From Micavibrio sp. UBA6139 (GTDB taxonomy: Bacteria; Pseudomonadota; Alphaproteobacteria; Micavibrionales; Micavibrionaceae), in contig DIVF01000006.1 in the NCBI GenBank assembly GCA_002423285.1, positions 56,053-120,052 on the forward strand: a DNA stretch of 64,000 bases. Direction: 5' to 3'. Of the stretch, positions 17,529 through 25,892 are shown in pieces. Each line of letters opens with the position of its first letter. The stretch's first letter is position 1. Both the position numbers and the translations under genes were made by a program. The notes beneath the pieces are model-generated. The model did no database searches and was not told where the DNA came from. It was given only the letters and a program-made list of their open reading frames with translations.

Positions 17529-17549
17529 AATAAAAAGGACGCAATCATC

Positions 17550-17999
17550 ATGACCACTGAGCCAATTATCATTGTGGAAGCCGTTCCGGCCCACACCATT
17601 ACAGATAGTGCGGCGGACATTGCCACCAATGCCCGCGCCCTTGCCGATCAGGCCGCCAGTTTCGCGGTGCAAGCCGGACAGGCCATGGCTGATATGGGCA
17701 GCACACCCGCCCATGGCGGTGATTTTTTAGTGACCGGCCTGACCGTTTTCGCACTGGCCTGCTTCGTTGGCTATTACGTGGTGTGGAAGGTAACGCCTGC
17801 GCTGCATTCGCCCCTGATGGGCATCACCAACGCGATTTCATCAGTCATTATTGTTGGCGCGTTGATTGCCGCAGGGCCGCTTGATTTCACATTCTCAAAG
17901 GCACTCGGCTTTTTCGCCGTGATGCTGGCTTCGGTTAATATTTTCGGCGGCTTTATTCTGACGCGCCGTATGCTCCACATGTTCAAGAAAAAGGCGTAA
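17550..17999 (+). CDS. pntAB: NAD(P) transhydrogenase alpha subunit, part 2 (membrane)
   Basis: 149 residues. The first 55 are an Ala-rich soluble extension; the rest has three to four membrane helices with the family sequence VTGLTVFALACFVGYYVVWKV (about 60) and LHSPLMGITNAISSVIIVGAL (about 89). It forms part of the proton channel (domain II) together with PntB. It lies between pntAA and pntB, five bases before pntB. The N-terminal extension is longer than in typical PntAB (about 100-140 residues); its role is unknown. Confidence 0.95.
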   Translation: MTTEPIIIVEAVPAHTITDSAADIATNARALADQAASFAVQAGQAMADMGSTPAHGGDFLVTGLTVFALACFVGYYVVWKVTPALHSPLMGITNAISSVIIVGALIAAGPLDFTFSKALGFFAVMLASVNIFGGFILTRRMLHMFKKKA

Positions 18000-18004
18000 A
18001 TCAC

Positions 18005-19399
18005 ATGGAAACCCTTCCCGCTTTTGCTTATCTGATTGCCGCTATTTCTTTCATCATGGCCCTGCGTGGCCTGTCGGGGCCGGAAACGGCACGCACTGGT
18101 TTGATCTTCGGCATGGCCGGGATGGCGCTGGCTGTCGTAACAACATTATTCCTCCCCGGTGTTCGCGCTTATCTTTGGATTGTTCCCGCGATTGCGATTG
18201 GCGGCGGGATTGGTACGTTTATCGCACTGAAAATCAAAATGACAGATCTGCCGCAATTGATGGCGGCGTTTCACTCGCTGGTCGGTCTGGCGGCTGTATT
18301 CGTGGCCTCCGCTGCGTTCACCAACCCGGAAGCCTATGGCATTGGCACACCGGGCAGCATTAAAACCGCCAGCCTGATTGAAATGGCGCTGGGCGTTGCG
18401 ATTGGTGCGATTACCTTTACCGGCTCGATCATTGCTTTTGGTAAGCTGCAAGGTTTGATTTCAGGTAAGCCTGTGACCTTCAAGGGCCAGCATATGCTGA
18501 ATGCCTGTTTAGGTCTGGCGATGCTGGCGTTGATTGCACTGCTCTGTGTAACAGAAGGTGGCATCTGGTTCTTACTGCTGATCGGTGTTGCCTTGGCACT
18601 AGGTGTTTTGATGATCATCCCGATTGGCGGGGCCGATATGCCGGTGATCGTTTCCATGCTGAATTCCTATTCAGGCTGGGCGGCGGCAGGTATTGGTTTT
18701 ACGCTGCATAACAATCTTCTCATCATCACCGGCGCATTGGTCGGGGCATCGGGTGCCATTTTGTCTTACATCATGTGTAAGGGGATGAACCGATCCTTCA
18801 TTAACGTGCTGCTGGGTGGTTTTGGCGGTGACGCAGCCGTTGGTGGCCCTGCGGCTGCCGCCGGGGATCGCCCCGTTAAAATTGGTTCTGCGGAAGATGC
18901 CGCCTATATCATGAAAAACGCTGCCAGCGTTATCGTGGTTCCGGGTTACGGTATGGCCGTTGCCCAGGCACAGCACGCCGTGCGTGAAATGGCCGATGTT
19001 TTGAAACATGCTGGTGTGAACGTGAAATACGCCATTCACCCGGTTGCGGGCCGTATGCCCGGCCATATGAACGTGTTATTGGCCGAAGCGAATGTTCCAT
19101 ACGATGAAGTGTTCGAGCTAGAAGATATCAACCGCGATTTTTCACAGACCGATGTTGTCTATGTCATTGGTGCCAACGACATCACCAACCCATCCGCCAA
19201 GACTGACCCGGCATCACCGATTTACGGCATGCCGATTTTGGATGTGGCGAAATCAAAAACCGTGCTGTTCGTCAAACGCTCATTGGCTTCTGGTTATGCC
19301 GGGGTTGATAACCCGATGTTCTATCAGGACAACACCATGATGCTGCTGGGCGATGCCAAGAAAATGACCGAAGAAATCGTCAAGGCACTGGAACACTAA
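18005..19399 (+). CDS. pntB: NAD(P) transhydrogenase beta subunit
   Basis: 464 residues. About nine membrane helices (residues 1-265) form the rest of the proton channel, then the NADP(H)-binding domain III (about 285-464) with VVPGYGMAVAQAQHAVREM, HPVAGRMPGHMNVLLAEA and VYVIGANDITNPSA, the classic NADP-binding signature. Length is normal. It is the last gene of pntAA-pntAB-pntB; no strong terminator is visible after it. Confidence 0.97.
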   Translation: METLPAFAYLIAAISFIMALRGLSGPETARTGLIFGMAGMALAVVTTLFLPGVRAYLWIVPAIAIGGGIGTFIALKIKMTDLPQLMAAFHSLVGLAAVFVASAAFTNPEAYGIGTPGSIKTASLIEMALGVAIGAITFTGSIIAFGKLQGLISGKPVTFKGQHMLNACLGLAMLALIALLCVTEGGIWFLLLIGVALALGVLMIIPIGGADMPVIVSMLNSYSGWAAAGIGFTLHNNLLIITGALVGASGAILSYIMCKGMNRSFINVLLGGFGGDAAVGGPAAAAGDRPVKIGSAEDAAYIMKNAASVIVVPGYGMAVAQAQHAVREMADVLKHAGVNVKYAIHPVAGRMPGHMNVLLAEANVPYDEVFELEDINRDFSQTDVVYVIGANDITNPSAKTDPASPIYGMPILDVAKSKTVLFVKRSLASGYAGVDNPMFYQDNTMMLLGDAKKMTEEIVKALEH

Positions 19400-19507
19400 G
19401 ATTATTTAAAGCGCACCCTGCCCTAAAATTGCCCTGTTCTGGTACAGAATTGGGCCATGATTACAGCATATTATTAAATGCATAACCACTTTATGGAGGA
19501 ATTCCCT

Positions 19508-19927
19508 ATGACATCGATGAAGACACTTTTGCTGGGTGCTGTGATGACTGGCGCGCTGTTCGCCCCAGCCATGGTTCGTGCCGAAGATCATGCCACCACA
19601 ACAACGACAACAGAAAAGACCACAACAACTGAGCAGCCTGCCGCTGCGGCCGTGAAAAAAGACGGCAAATATGCCGAGCGCGGTGCAAAGGCCTTCGCTG
19701 AATCCGACAAGGACAACAGCAACAGCATCAGCGAAGAAGAATTCCTGGCCCGCCATAAGGATAAATTCAAAGAAATCGACACCAATAAAGATGGCAGCAT
19801 TTCGAGGGAAGAATTCGCAGCCCACGGCGAAACCATGAAGAGCAAATTCAAGGAGCGCCGCGAGCATATGAAAGAAAAGGCCGGCGAAGCCATGGAGAGA
19901 AAAGCTGACGAAAAACCAGCTGAATAA
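19508..19927 (+). CDS. Secreted EF-hand calcium-binding protein
   Basis: 139 residues from the ATG at 19508, chosen because GGAGG (19496-19500) lies eight bases ahead and because it gives a signal peptide (MTSMKTLLLGAVMTGALFAP, cleavage after VRA). A Thr-rich stretch (about 25-40) follows, then two EF-hand loops: DKDNSNSISEEE (about 67-78) and DTNKDGSISREE (about 90-101), both with Asp/Asn/Ser at the ligand positions and Glu at position 12. The C-terminus is Lys/Glu-rich and helical. It is probably a periplasmic calcium-binding or buffering protein; no partner is evident. It is followed by a strong terminator. Confidence 0.85.
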   Translation: MTSMKTLLLGAVMTGALFAPAMVRAEDHATTTTTTEKTTTTEQPAAAAVKKDGKYAERGAKAFAESDKDNSNSISEEEFLARHKDKFKEIDTNKDGSISREEFAAHGETMKSKFKERREHMKEKAGEAMERKADEKPAE

Positions 19928-19960
19928 TTCATAATTCGGCAGAAATCTGCCCCGTTTAAA

Positions 19961-19997
19961 CCCGCCCCCGGCAAAAATAGCTCTGGGGGCGGGTTTT
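19961..19997 (+). terminator. Rho-independent terminator of the EF-hand gene
   Basis: cccgccccc (19961-19969) pairs with gggggcggg (19985-19993), followed by TTTTT. Confidence 0.9.
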
Positions 19998-20028
19998 TCC
20001 TTGCCAAAACATTAGTTTTTCATAATAA

Positions 20029-20043
20029 TTAAGAGATCTTTAA
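20029..20043. promoter_or_regulatory. Exact CtrA consensus site upstream of the hydrolase cluster
   Basis: TTAA-GAGATCT-TTAA is a perfect match to the CtrA full site TTAA-N7-TTAA, 53 bp before the ATG of the first alpha/beta hydrolase (20097). The location is typical of a CtrA-regulated promoter. Binding itself is inferred. Confidence 0.5.
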
Positions 20044-20096
20044 GAAACTTTGTCGAAAATGCAATTGAGCAAAGAAAATTAGCGTAACGGGGACGT

Positions 20097-21215
20097 ATGG
20101 TGAGCAAGAAGCTGAGCCTTACACAGACATTCAACCGACTTGATTATCAGCCCCCCGGCTGGCGCGAGAGCTATTTCACCAACCAATATCACCACGAATT
20201 ACGCTATGCCTTCGCCCCCGCCACCACGGCGGAGAAAAAAGGCACGGTCGTCCTGACCCATGGCTACGGCGAATTCATTGATCTGTATTATCTGGCGATC
20301 AAGGAATACCAGAAAATGGGATTCGATGTCTGGGCAATGGATTTTTACGGCTTTGGCAAATCGGGCCGCGATGATCCATCCCGCCCGACCAACCCCAGCA
20401 CCAAGGGCATGCTACGCCATGTCCGCGATCTCGATTTTTTCATCAAGAACATCGTGCAAAAAAATGAAGGCAAGCCGTTATTGATGAACACCCATTCAAT
20501 GGGCGGTCATATTGGTCTGCTCTATTTGCAACGCCACCCCGGCGTGTTTGATGGTGCGGTGATGAGTTCACCATTGTTTGATATTTACCGCCTTGGTCTG
20601 TCAATCATCTGCCGCCCCTTTATTCGTGCGATTTTTAATGTCGCCAGCGTCCTTGGGTTTAAAGATACACCTGTGCCGGAAACACCGGCCCTGATGAACA
20701 AAATCAACCGTGTTGGCGGCGCATTGATGGATAAAAAACATGGTGGCCTGCGCGAAGCGTTCAACCAGATGATGCGCCTGCATACACCGGACGCCCGCGT
20801 GGAACGCCCGACATTTGGCTGGATCGCGAAAGCGTTTAATACGATTGTTCGTTCCACAAAGACATCGGAATTGAAAAAAGTCACCATCCCGATGTTGATC
20901 GGCAGCGCCGGTGTTGAATCACTGGTCGATGTCAGCACCCATGAAAAGGCCGCACGGGTGATGAAGGATGCAACACTAATAAAACTGCCCACGGCCCTGC
21001 ACGGGTTGTGGTTTGAAGATGACAATAATTACAATCTGTGGCTGAAAAACGTGAAGGCCTTCGTGGGCCGGGTCACGCTCAATTACGAACTCGCCCATAG
21101 CCACACCCCGGCGGATCAAGATGCCGGACCCGATGCCGATAAAATCCGTGCGGCCTTCCCGGTGCCAAGCCGCAAAGGGCCAGACGCACCCCTACCAGAA
21201 TCACGCATTTCTTAA
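20097..21215 (+). CDS. Alpha/beta hydrolase, lysophospholipase/monoglyceride-lipase type (first of three)
   Basis: 372 residues, a cytoplasmic serine hydrolase of the Hydrolase_4 (lysophospholipase PldB / monoacylglycerol lipase) group. Oxyanion motif VLTHGYGEF (about residues 52-60), nucleophile elbow NTHSMGGHIG (Ser about 141), acid Asp in VESLVDVST (about 279) and catalytic His in LPTALHGLWFE (about 302) are all present. The C-terminal 50 residues form a Pro/Asp-rich tail that the two following paralogues lack. A CtrA-consensus site precedes it. The substrate is probably an acylglycerol or lysophospholipid, unproven. Confidence 0.82.
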   Translation: MVSKKLSLTQTFNRLDYQPPGWRESYFTNQYHHELRYAFAPATTAEKKGTVVLTHGYGEFIDLYYLAIKEYQKMGFDVWAMDFYGFGKSGRDDPSRPTNPSTKGMLRHVRDLDFFIKNIVQKNEGKPLLMNTHSMGGHIGLLYLQRHPGVFDGAVMSSPLFDIYRLGLSIICRPFIRAIFNVASVLGFKDTPVPETPALMNKINRVGGALMDKKHGGLREAFNQMMRLHTPDARVERPTFGWIAKAFNTIVRSTKTSELKKVTIPMLIGSAGVESLVDVSTHEKAARVMKDATLIKLPTALHGLWFEDDNNYNLWLKNVKAFVGRVTLNYELAHSHTPADQDAGPDADKIRAAFPVPSRKGPDAPLPESRIS

Positions 21216-21297
21216 GTGCCAAGACCGGCACTTTCCAGCACGATTATCATAATTTGACCTCTCCCCCGTTTCCGGGTAGAAAGGATTACAACGTCTT

Positions 21298-22254
21298 ATG
21301 CGTAAAACAGGGAAGAACAGCGTGCAAAAACGCTTCACACAGCCGCAAGACTGGCACTGGGGAATGATCACCAACGCCGATCAGATTGATCTGCGCTATG
21401 GCGTTCTGGCCCGCCACAAAAACCCTGTTGCCAATATTGTCATCGCCCCCGGCCTGTCTGAATTCGGGGAAAAATATTTTGAACTGGCCCGTTTCTTATC
21501 CCGCCTGAATTGCAATGTGCATGTTTTGCATTGGCGTGGTCAGGGTGGATCGCCGTCTTATCTGTCCGATCCGTTCCGCCGTCATTCGCTGGGGTTTGAC
21601 CGCGATGCGCGTGATCTGTTGCAATTCACCCATGAAAAAGTTTCCGGGCCAGCCCCTAAAATTCTGCTGGGCCATTCCATGGGCGGGATGATTAGTTTAT
21701 TAACCCTGCGCCACGCGCCGGGCGTTTTCAAAGGTGCCGTTTTAAGTGCGCCGTTATTGGGTTTCCAGCAAAAACTGGGCCGTGGTCTGGAATCAATTCT
21801 GGCAACATTTCCGCTCCCCAAATCATGGTTGGAACGATACATTCCCGGCGGTGGTCCATGGATGAAGCGCAGCGATCCAACCAGCCCGGCAAAACCAAAC
21901 GCCTTTACCAGCGACCCAGTGCGGATGCATCTGCATGATTACTGGATGGAAAACAAACCATCCTTGCGGGTTGGCAACCCGACACTTGGCTTCGTGCAAG
22001 AGGCCAGCAAATCGATCTTGCAGCTGCGCAGTCCTGGTGCACTCGAATCGATCACGGCACCGACCTTGTTTTTTTCAGGCGGCGATGACCGCATGGTCAG
22101 CAGCCAGCAGATTTTCAACCACGTCGCCCGTCTGCCCAATGCCCGCCATATCCATATCCCGGCGGCCAAGCATGAAATCCTGATGGAGGAGGACTCCATC
22201 CGCCGTCCGGTCTTCAAGGCCATCCACAACTTCATTATGGCCAATTGCCCATAA
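21298..22254 (+). CDS. Alpha/beta hydrolase, lysophospholipase type (second of three)
   Basis: 318 residues. IVIAPGLSEFGEKYFELARFL (about residues 44-64) is nearly identical in layout to the same region of the next gene; nucleophile elbow LGHSMGGMIS (Ser about 125), Asp in SGGDDRMVSS (about 262) and His in AAKHEILMEEDS (about 291). The conserved RHSLGFDRDARDL segment after strand beta-5 is shared with the third paralogue. It lies 82 bp after the first hydrolase and 51 bp before the third, in the same direction. Confidence 0.82.
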   Translation: MRKTGKNSVQKRFTQPQDWHWGMITNADQIDLRYGVLARHKNPVANIVIAPGLSEFGEKYFELARFLSRLNCNVHVLHWRGQGGSPSYLSDPFRRHSLGFDRDARDLLQFTHEKVSGPAPKILLGHSMGGMISLLTLRHAPGVFKGAVLSAPLLGFQQKLGRGLESILATFPLPKSWLERYIPGGGPWMKRSDPTSPAKPNAFTSDPVRMHLHDYWMENKPSLRVGNPTLGFVQEASKSILQLRSPGALESITAPTLFFSGGDDRMVSSQQIFNHVARLPNARHIHIPAAKHEILMEEDSIRRPVFKAIHNFIMANCP

Positions 22255-22305
22255 GACAATCTTTTGTTTATCTTTATCCTGTAAAACAGCATCATAAGGA
22301 TAATG

Positions 22306-23358
22306 ATGACACAAGATTCGCGCGCCACATCAACCCCCGGACCGTCCACACCTGAACCGTCCACCGGGGGCCTCATTGAATCGAACCCACGGTTCCAACA
22401 GCCCGAAGGATGGCGCTGGCATACTTTTACAAACCCAGCAGGACAAAAATTGCGCTTTGGCACCGTATCGCCGAAAAGCCGCATCCCCGATGCCGTTGTT
22501 GTCGTCCTGCCGGGTCTTTCCGAATTTGCCGAAAAATATTTTGAACTGGCGCATGATCTCCTCGACCGCAATCTGTCGGTCTGGGTGATGGATTGGCAGG
22601 GGCAAGGTTTATCCAACCGCCCCTTGGCCAATCGCCACAAACGCCATTCATCCGGTTTTGATAATGACCTTTCGGATCTTCATTATTTTCTGGTTGAGTA
22701 TGTGAAGCATGCGTCCGTTCATCCTGATGTGGGCCGCATTCCGATGGTGATGCTGGCACATTCGATGGGCGGGAATTTAGGCCTGCGCTATTTGATCGAA
22801 CATCCCGGCATGTTCTGTAGCGCAGCGTTCAGTGCGCCCATGACAGGCATTGCCGCAACGAAGCCCTTGCCCCTTTCTGTGGCGGTTGATATCTCCGCCC
22901 TGTTGAAGGAAGGGTTCAACATGTCCTATGTCTTTGGTGGCAAGGATTGGTCAGCGGCGGAACGCGACACGCCTTCCAAAAATATATTCTCAAGTGACCC
23001 GGTGCGTTCCCGTATTCACAATGCCTGGTGCCTGAAAAATCCGGACTTACAGGTTGGCAATGTGACGTTTGGCTGGTTGCATCAGGCGCTGCGTTCTTGT
23101 GCCGCCCTGCAACACACAATCAAGACCAAACCGATTGAAATCCCGTGCCTGTTTGCGCTGGCCGGGCATGACAAACTGGTCGATAACACATCAACCCGCA
23201 AACTGGCACAGGCCCTGCCCCATGCAAAAATCCTAGAACTGCCTGATTCCCTTCATGAAATATTGATGGAACGGGATTCCATCCGGGATGCGTTCTTGAA
23301 TACCTTCGCAACCCTGCTCTCTGACAACAAAATCAGGGAAAAGTTGAAACCCTTCTAA
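22306..23358 (+). CDS. Alpha/beta hydrolase, lysophospholipase type (third of three)
   Basis: 350 residues from the second of two adjacent ATG codons (22303 and 22306); AAGGA is better spaced for the second. The N-terminus is Pro/Thr-rich. VVLPGLSEFAEKYFELAHDL (about residues 65-84), LAHSMGGNLG (Ser about 149), LAGHDKLVDNTS (Asp about 291) and DSLHEILMERDSIRD (His about 319) give a complete triad. The last motif matches the second hydrolase (HEILMEEDSIRR), showing recent common ancestry. Confidence 0.82.
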   Translation: MTQDSRATSTPGPSTPEPSTGGLIESNPRFQQPEGWRWHTFTNPAGQKLRFGTVSPKSRIPDAVVVVLPGLSEFAEKYFELAHDLLDRNLSVWVMDWQGQGLSNRPLANRHKRHSSGFDNDLSDLHYFLVEYVKHASVHPDVGRIPMVMLAHSMGGNLGLRYLIEHPGMFCSAAFSAPMTGIAATKPLPLSVAVDISALLKEGFNMSYVFGGKDWSAAERDTPSKNIFSSDPVRSRIHNAWCLKNPDLQVGNVTFGWLHQALRSCAALQHTIKTKPIEIPCLFALAGHDKLVDNTSTRKLAQALPHAKILELPDSLHEILMERDSIRDAFLNTFATLLSDNKIREKLKPF

Positions 23359-23420
23359 AATCGGGTAATATCCAGACCCATACGGCACGACCCAAATAAT
23401 ACGAAAAAGGACATCAGGGC

Positions 23421-23666
23421 ATGAAGTACACGGACCTTGGAAATAAACAAGCCACCCGCCTCAGCGACCGGATTTTATTCGCGCTTGAACTGGCGTTGGA
23501 ACAAAACGATATTGCCATCGCCGAAACCCTGACCCGCGCCCTGGAAATGTCCATGACCCGCAACACAGGCGGCGGTGAATTCGTAGAACGCCGCGATTAC
23601 CCGGCGGACATGGAAACGGCAATGAAAAAATTGGGTGAGTTGCGGAAAGCACGCGACGGGAAGTAA
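23421..23666 (+). CDS. Small conserved-looking protein of unknown function
   Basis: 81 residues, mostly helical, charged, no cysteines, no membrane segment. An AAGGA ribosome-binding site stands ahead of the ATG. The sequence has a regular amphipathic pattern (LSDRILFALELALEQNDIAI, about residues 14-33) that could dimerise. It has no recognisable family. It follows the hydrolases 62 bp downstream and ends at a palindromic terminator. Confidence 0.6.
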   Translation: MKYTDLGNKQATRLSDRILFALELALEQNDIAIAETLTRALEMSMTRNTGGGEFVERRDYPADMETAMKKLGELRKARDGK

Positions 23667-23682
23667 GTCCGTTAAAAAGACC

Positions 23683-23702
23683 AAGGGGGCAATTGCCCCC
23701 TT
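23683..23702 (+). terminator. Palindromic terminator-like hairpin
   Basis: The 20-bp perfect palindrome AAGGGGGCAATTGCCCCCTT lies 16 bp after the stop at 23666, followed by a short TTT. Similar elements occur at 58372-58395 and 61329-61350. Confidence 0.6.
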
Positions 23703-23715
23703 TAACCCCTCTATT

Positions 23716-23779
23716 TTGCGCCGCAGGCAATAACAAGCCGTGCGGCGATTTTATTGAATTGTTATTGCCTGCGGCGCAA
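23716..23779. repeat. Perfect 21-bp inverted repeat with 22-bp loop
   Basis: Left arm 23716-23736 and right arm 23759-23779 are exact reverse complements (ttgcgccgcaggcaataacaa and its complement). The spacer is 23737-23758. It lies between a plus-strand gene and the 3' end of ligA. There is no T-run directly after either arm, so it is not a standard terminator; it may be a palindromic mobile repeat or a stable mRNA end. Confidence 0.8.
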
Positions 23780-23796
23780 GAAAGAAGACCGGGGTC

Positions 23797-23817
23797 CAAG
23801 GGGGTAGAACCCCCTTG
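23797..23817 (-). terminator. Hairpin just downstream of ligA
   Basis: caaggggg (23797-23804) and cccccttg (23810-23817) pair perfectly around a five-base loop, nine bases after the ligA stop on the minus strand. The T tail is poor. Confidence 0.45.
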
Positions 23818-23825
23818 ATGCTTTC

Positions 23826-25892
23826 TTACCCTTGAATCAACTCAATCCATTCTTCTTCACTGAGCACAGTAACACCCAGTTCAGTGGCCTTCTTTAATTT
23901 GGAACCTGCATCGGCACCCGCCACCACATAATCGGTCTTGGCCGATACGGACCCGGCGACCTTTGCGCCCAGTGATTCCGCACGGGTTTTCGCTTCGCTA
24001 CGCGTCATCAGGGTCAGCGTGCCTGTGAAAACAACGGTTTTATCCATGACCGGCGAATTGCCGACCCGCACAGGTTGATACGGTGTAATGGTTAGGCATG
24101 ATTTCAGGTCATTCAAAACATCGCGGTTATGTTGTTCGGCGAAGAAAGCCAGAAGGTCATCGGCGACACCGGGGCCAACATCAGGGACATTCAATAAATC
24201 AGCGTAAGCGTCACTGGTTCGATCCTGCGCTGCGTCCATGGCGGTAAACCATGGATCGAAAGACACATAATGCGCGGCCAGTCTTTTGGCGGTGGCTTCG
24301 CCGATCTGGCGGATGCCAAGGGCGAAGATAAATTTTTCAAAACCGATAATGCGGCGTTGTTCGATGCTGGCGAATAAGTTTTTAACCGATAATTCGCCCC
24401 ACCCGTCGCGATTTTTAAGTTTGGTGAGGGAGGCTTCATCACGTTGCTGCAGACGGAAAATATCGCCCGGTGTTTTGATAAATTCATCGCGCCATAATTC
24501 ACTGATGATTTTATCGCCGAGACCCTCAATATCAAACGCATTGCGGCTTACGAAGTGTTTCAAGCGCTCAACGGCCTGTGCCGGACAGGTCAGGCCGCCT
24601 GTGCAACGCCACGCGACTTCGCCCTCTTCGCGCACAGCACGGGAATGGCATTCCGGGCACTCATGGGGGAACACGAAAGGAACCGCGTCCGGTTTACGAC
24701 GATCCAGCAGGGCTGATACCACTTGGGGAATCACATCTCCGGCGCGTTGGATAACAACGTGGTCACCCACGCGCACATCTTTCCGGATCAATTCATCTTC
24801 ATTGTGCAACGTCGCGCGTGACACCACAACACCGCCAACGGTCACAGGTTCTAATTCCGCCACCGGCGTCAAAACCCCTGTGCGACCTACCTGAATAACA
24901 ATATCCTTTAAAATCGTAATTGCCTGTTCAGCCGGAAATTTATGCGCGGTGGCCCAGCGCGGGGCACGGGACACAAAGCCAAGGCGTTGTTGCAGGGCCA
25001 GATCATTGACCTTATACACCACACCATCAATGTCATAGGGCAGGTCTGGGCGGGCCACCATGACTTCGCGGTAATAGGATAAAAGCGCATCGACTGTATT
25101 GCAGATTTTCGCAGGATCAGCGGCTGTAAAACCAAAAGATTTTAAGGTCTCTCGAATGCCCCACTGCGTATCGGCAATAGCAGAAGAACATTCGCCCAGC
25201 GCATAACCAAAGAAATGCAATGGACGCTGCGCCGTAATGCTTGAATCAAGCTGGCGCACACTGCCCGCCGCCGCATTGCGGGGATTGGCGAAGATAGGTT
25301 TTCCGGCGGCTTCCTGACGTTCATTGAGAATTTTAAATTCATCACGGCGAATATAAATTTCCCCGCGCACTTCTAAAATCTCTGGCCACTTGCCCTTTAA
25401 TTTTTGCGGGACATCGCCGATAGTGCGGACATTGGTGGTAATATCTTCACCCTCTGCTCCGTCACCGCGTGTTGCGGCATAAATCAACTTGCCGTGCTCA
25501 TAACGCAAGGAACAAGACAGGCCATCAATCTTTGGTTCGGCCACCACTTCGATATCGCCCGTGATGTTCAGGAATTTCTGGACGCGCCCCATAAATTCCA
25601 AAACATCTTCATCGGCAAAGGCGTTGCCCAGCGATAACATCGGCACGGCATGACGGATTTTTTTGAATCCTTCGGCAATCGCCGCGCCAACATGTTGCGA
25701 GGGACTGTCTTTTGTTACGAATTGCGGATATTGACGCTCCAACGCGTCCAGTTCCTGGCGCAGGGCATCATATTCGCCGTCAGAAATTTCCGGGGTGTCG
25801 TTTTGGTGATACAAAACATCGTGATGACGGATTTTTTTGACCAGATCATCATAACGGGCGCGAGCATCCATCGTATCGAACAGGGTACTCAT
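23826..25892 (-). CDS. ligA: NAD-dependent DNA ligase
   Basis: Seals nicks in replication and repair. 688 residues, normal length. Adenylation domain with the nucleotidyl Lys in EPKIDGLSCSL (Lys121), the OB fold, a four-Cys zinc finger (CPEC ... CTGGLTC, about residues 412-435), helix-hairpin-helix repeats, and a C-terminal BRCT domain (about 610-688) containing KTVVFTGTLTLMTRSEAK. The start overlaps the recN stop by four bases, so the two are probably translated together. Confidence 0.98.
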   Translation of the reverse strand: MSTLFDTMDARARYDDLVKKIRHHDVLYHQNDTPEISDGEYDALRQELDALERQYPQFVTKDSPSQHVGAAIAEGFKKIRHAVPMLSLGNAFADEDVLEFMGRVQKFLNITGDIEVVAEPKIDGLSCSLRYEHGKLIYAATRGDGAEGEDITTNVRTIGDVPQKLKGKWPEILEVRGEIYIRRDEFKILNERQEAAGKPIFANPRNAAAGSVRQLDSSITAQRPLHFFGYALGECSSAIADTQWGIRETLKSFGFTAADPAKICNTVDALLSYYREVMVARPDLPYDIDGVVYKVNDLALQQRLGFVSRAPRWATAHKFPAEQAITILKDIVIQVGRTGVLTPVAELEPVTVGGVVVSRATLHNEDELIRKDVRVGDHVVIQRAGDVIPQVVSALLDRRKPDAVPFVFPHECPECHSRAVREEGEVAWRCTGGLTCPAQAVERLKHFVSRNAFDIEGLGDKIISELWRDEFIKTPGDIFRLQQRDEASLTKLKNRDGWGELSVKNLFASIEQRRIIGFEKFIFALGIRQIGEATAKRLAAHYVSFDPWFTAMDAAQDRTSDAYADLLNVPDVGPGVADDLLAFFAEQHNRDVLNDLKSCLTITPYQPVRVGNSPVMDKTVVFTGTLTLMTRSEAKTRAESLGAKVAGSVSAKTDYVVAGADAGSKLKKATELGVTVLSEEEWIELIQG

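Noticed and set aside
21939..22640. Minus-strand frame of 233 codons across the second and third hydrolases
   Set aside because: It crosses two genes with full triads and the gap between them; the product has no domain.
23461..23799. Minus-strand frame of 112 codons across the small gene 23421-23666 and the inverted repeat
   Set aside because: It runs through a terminator and a palindrome and has no ribosome-binding site; the plus-strand gene is better supported.
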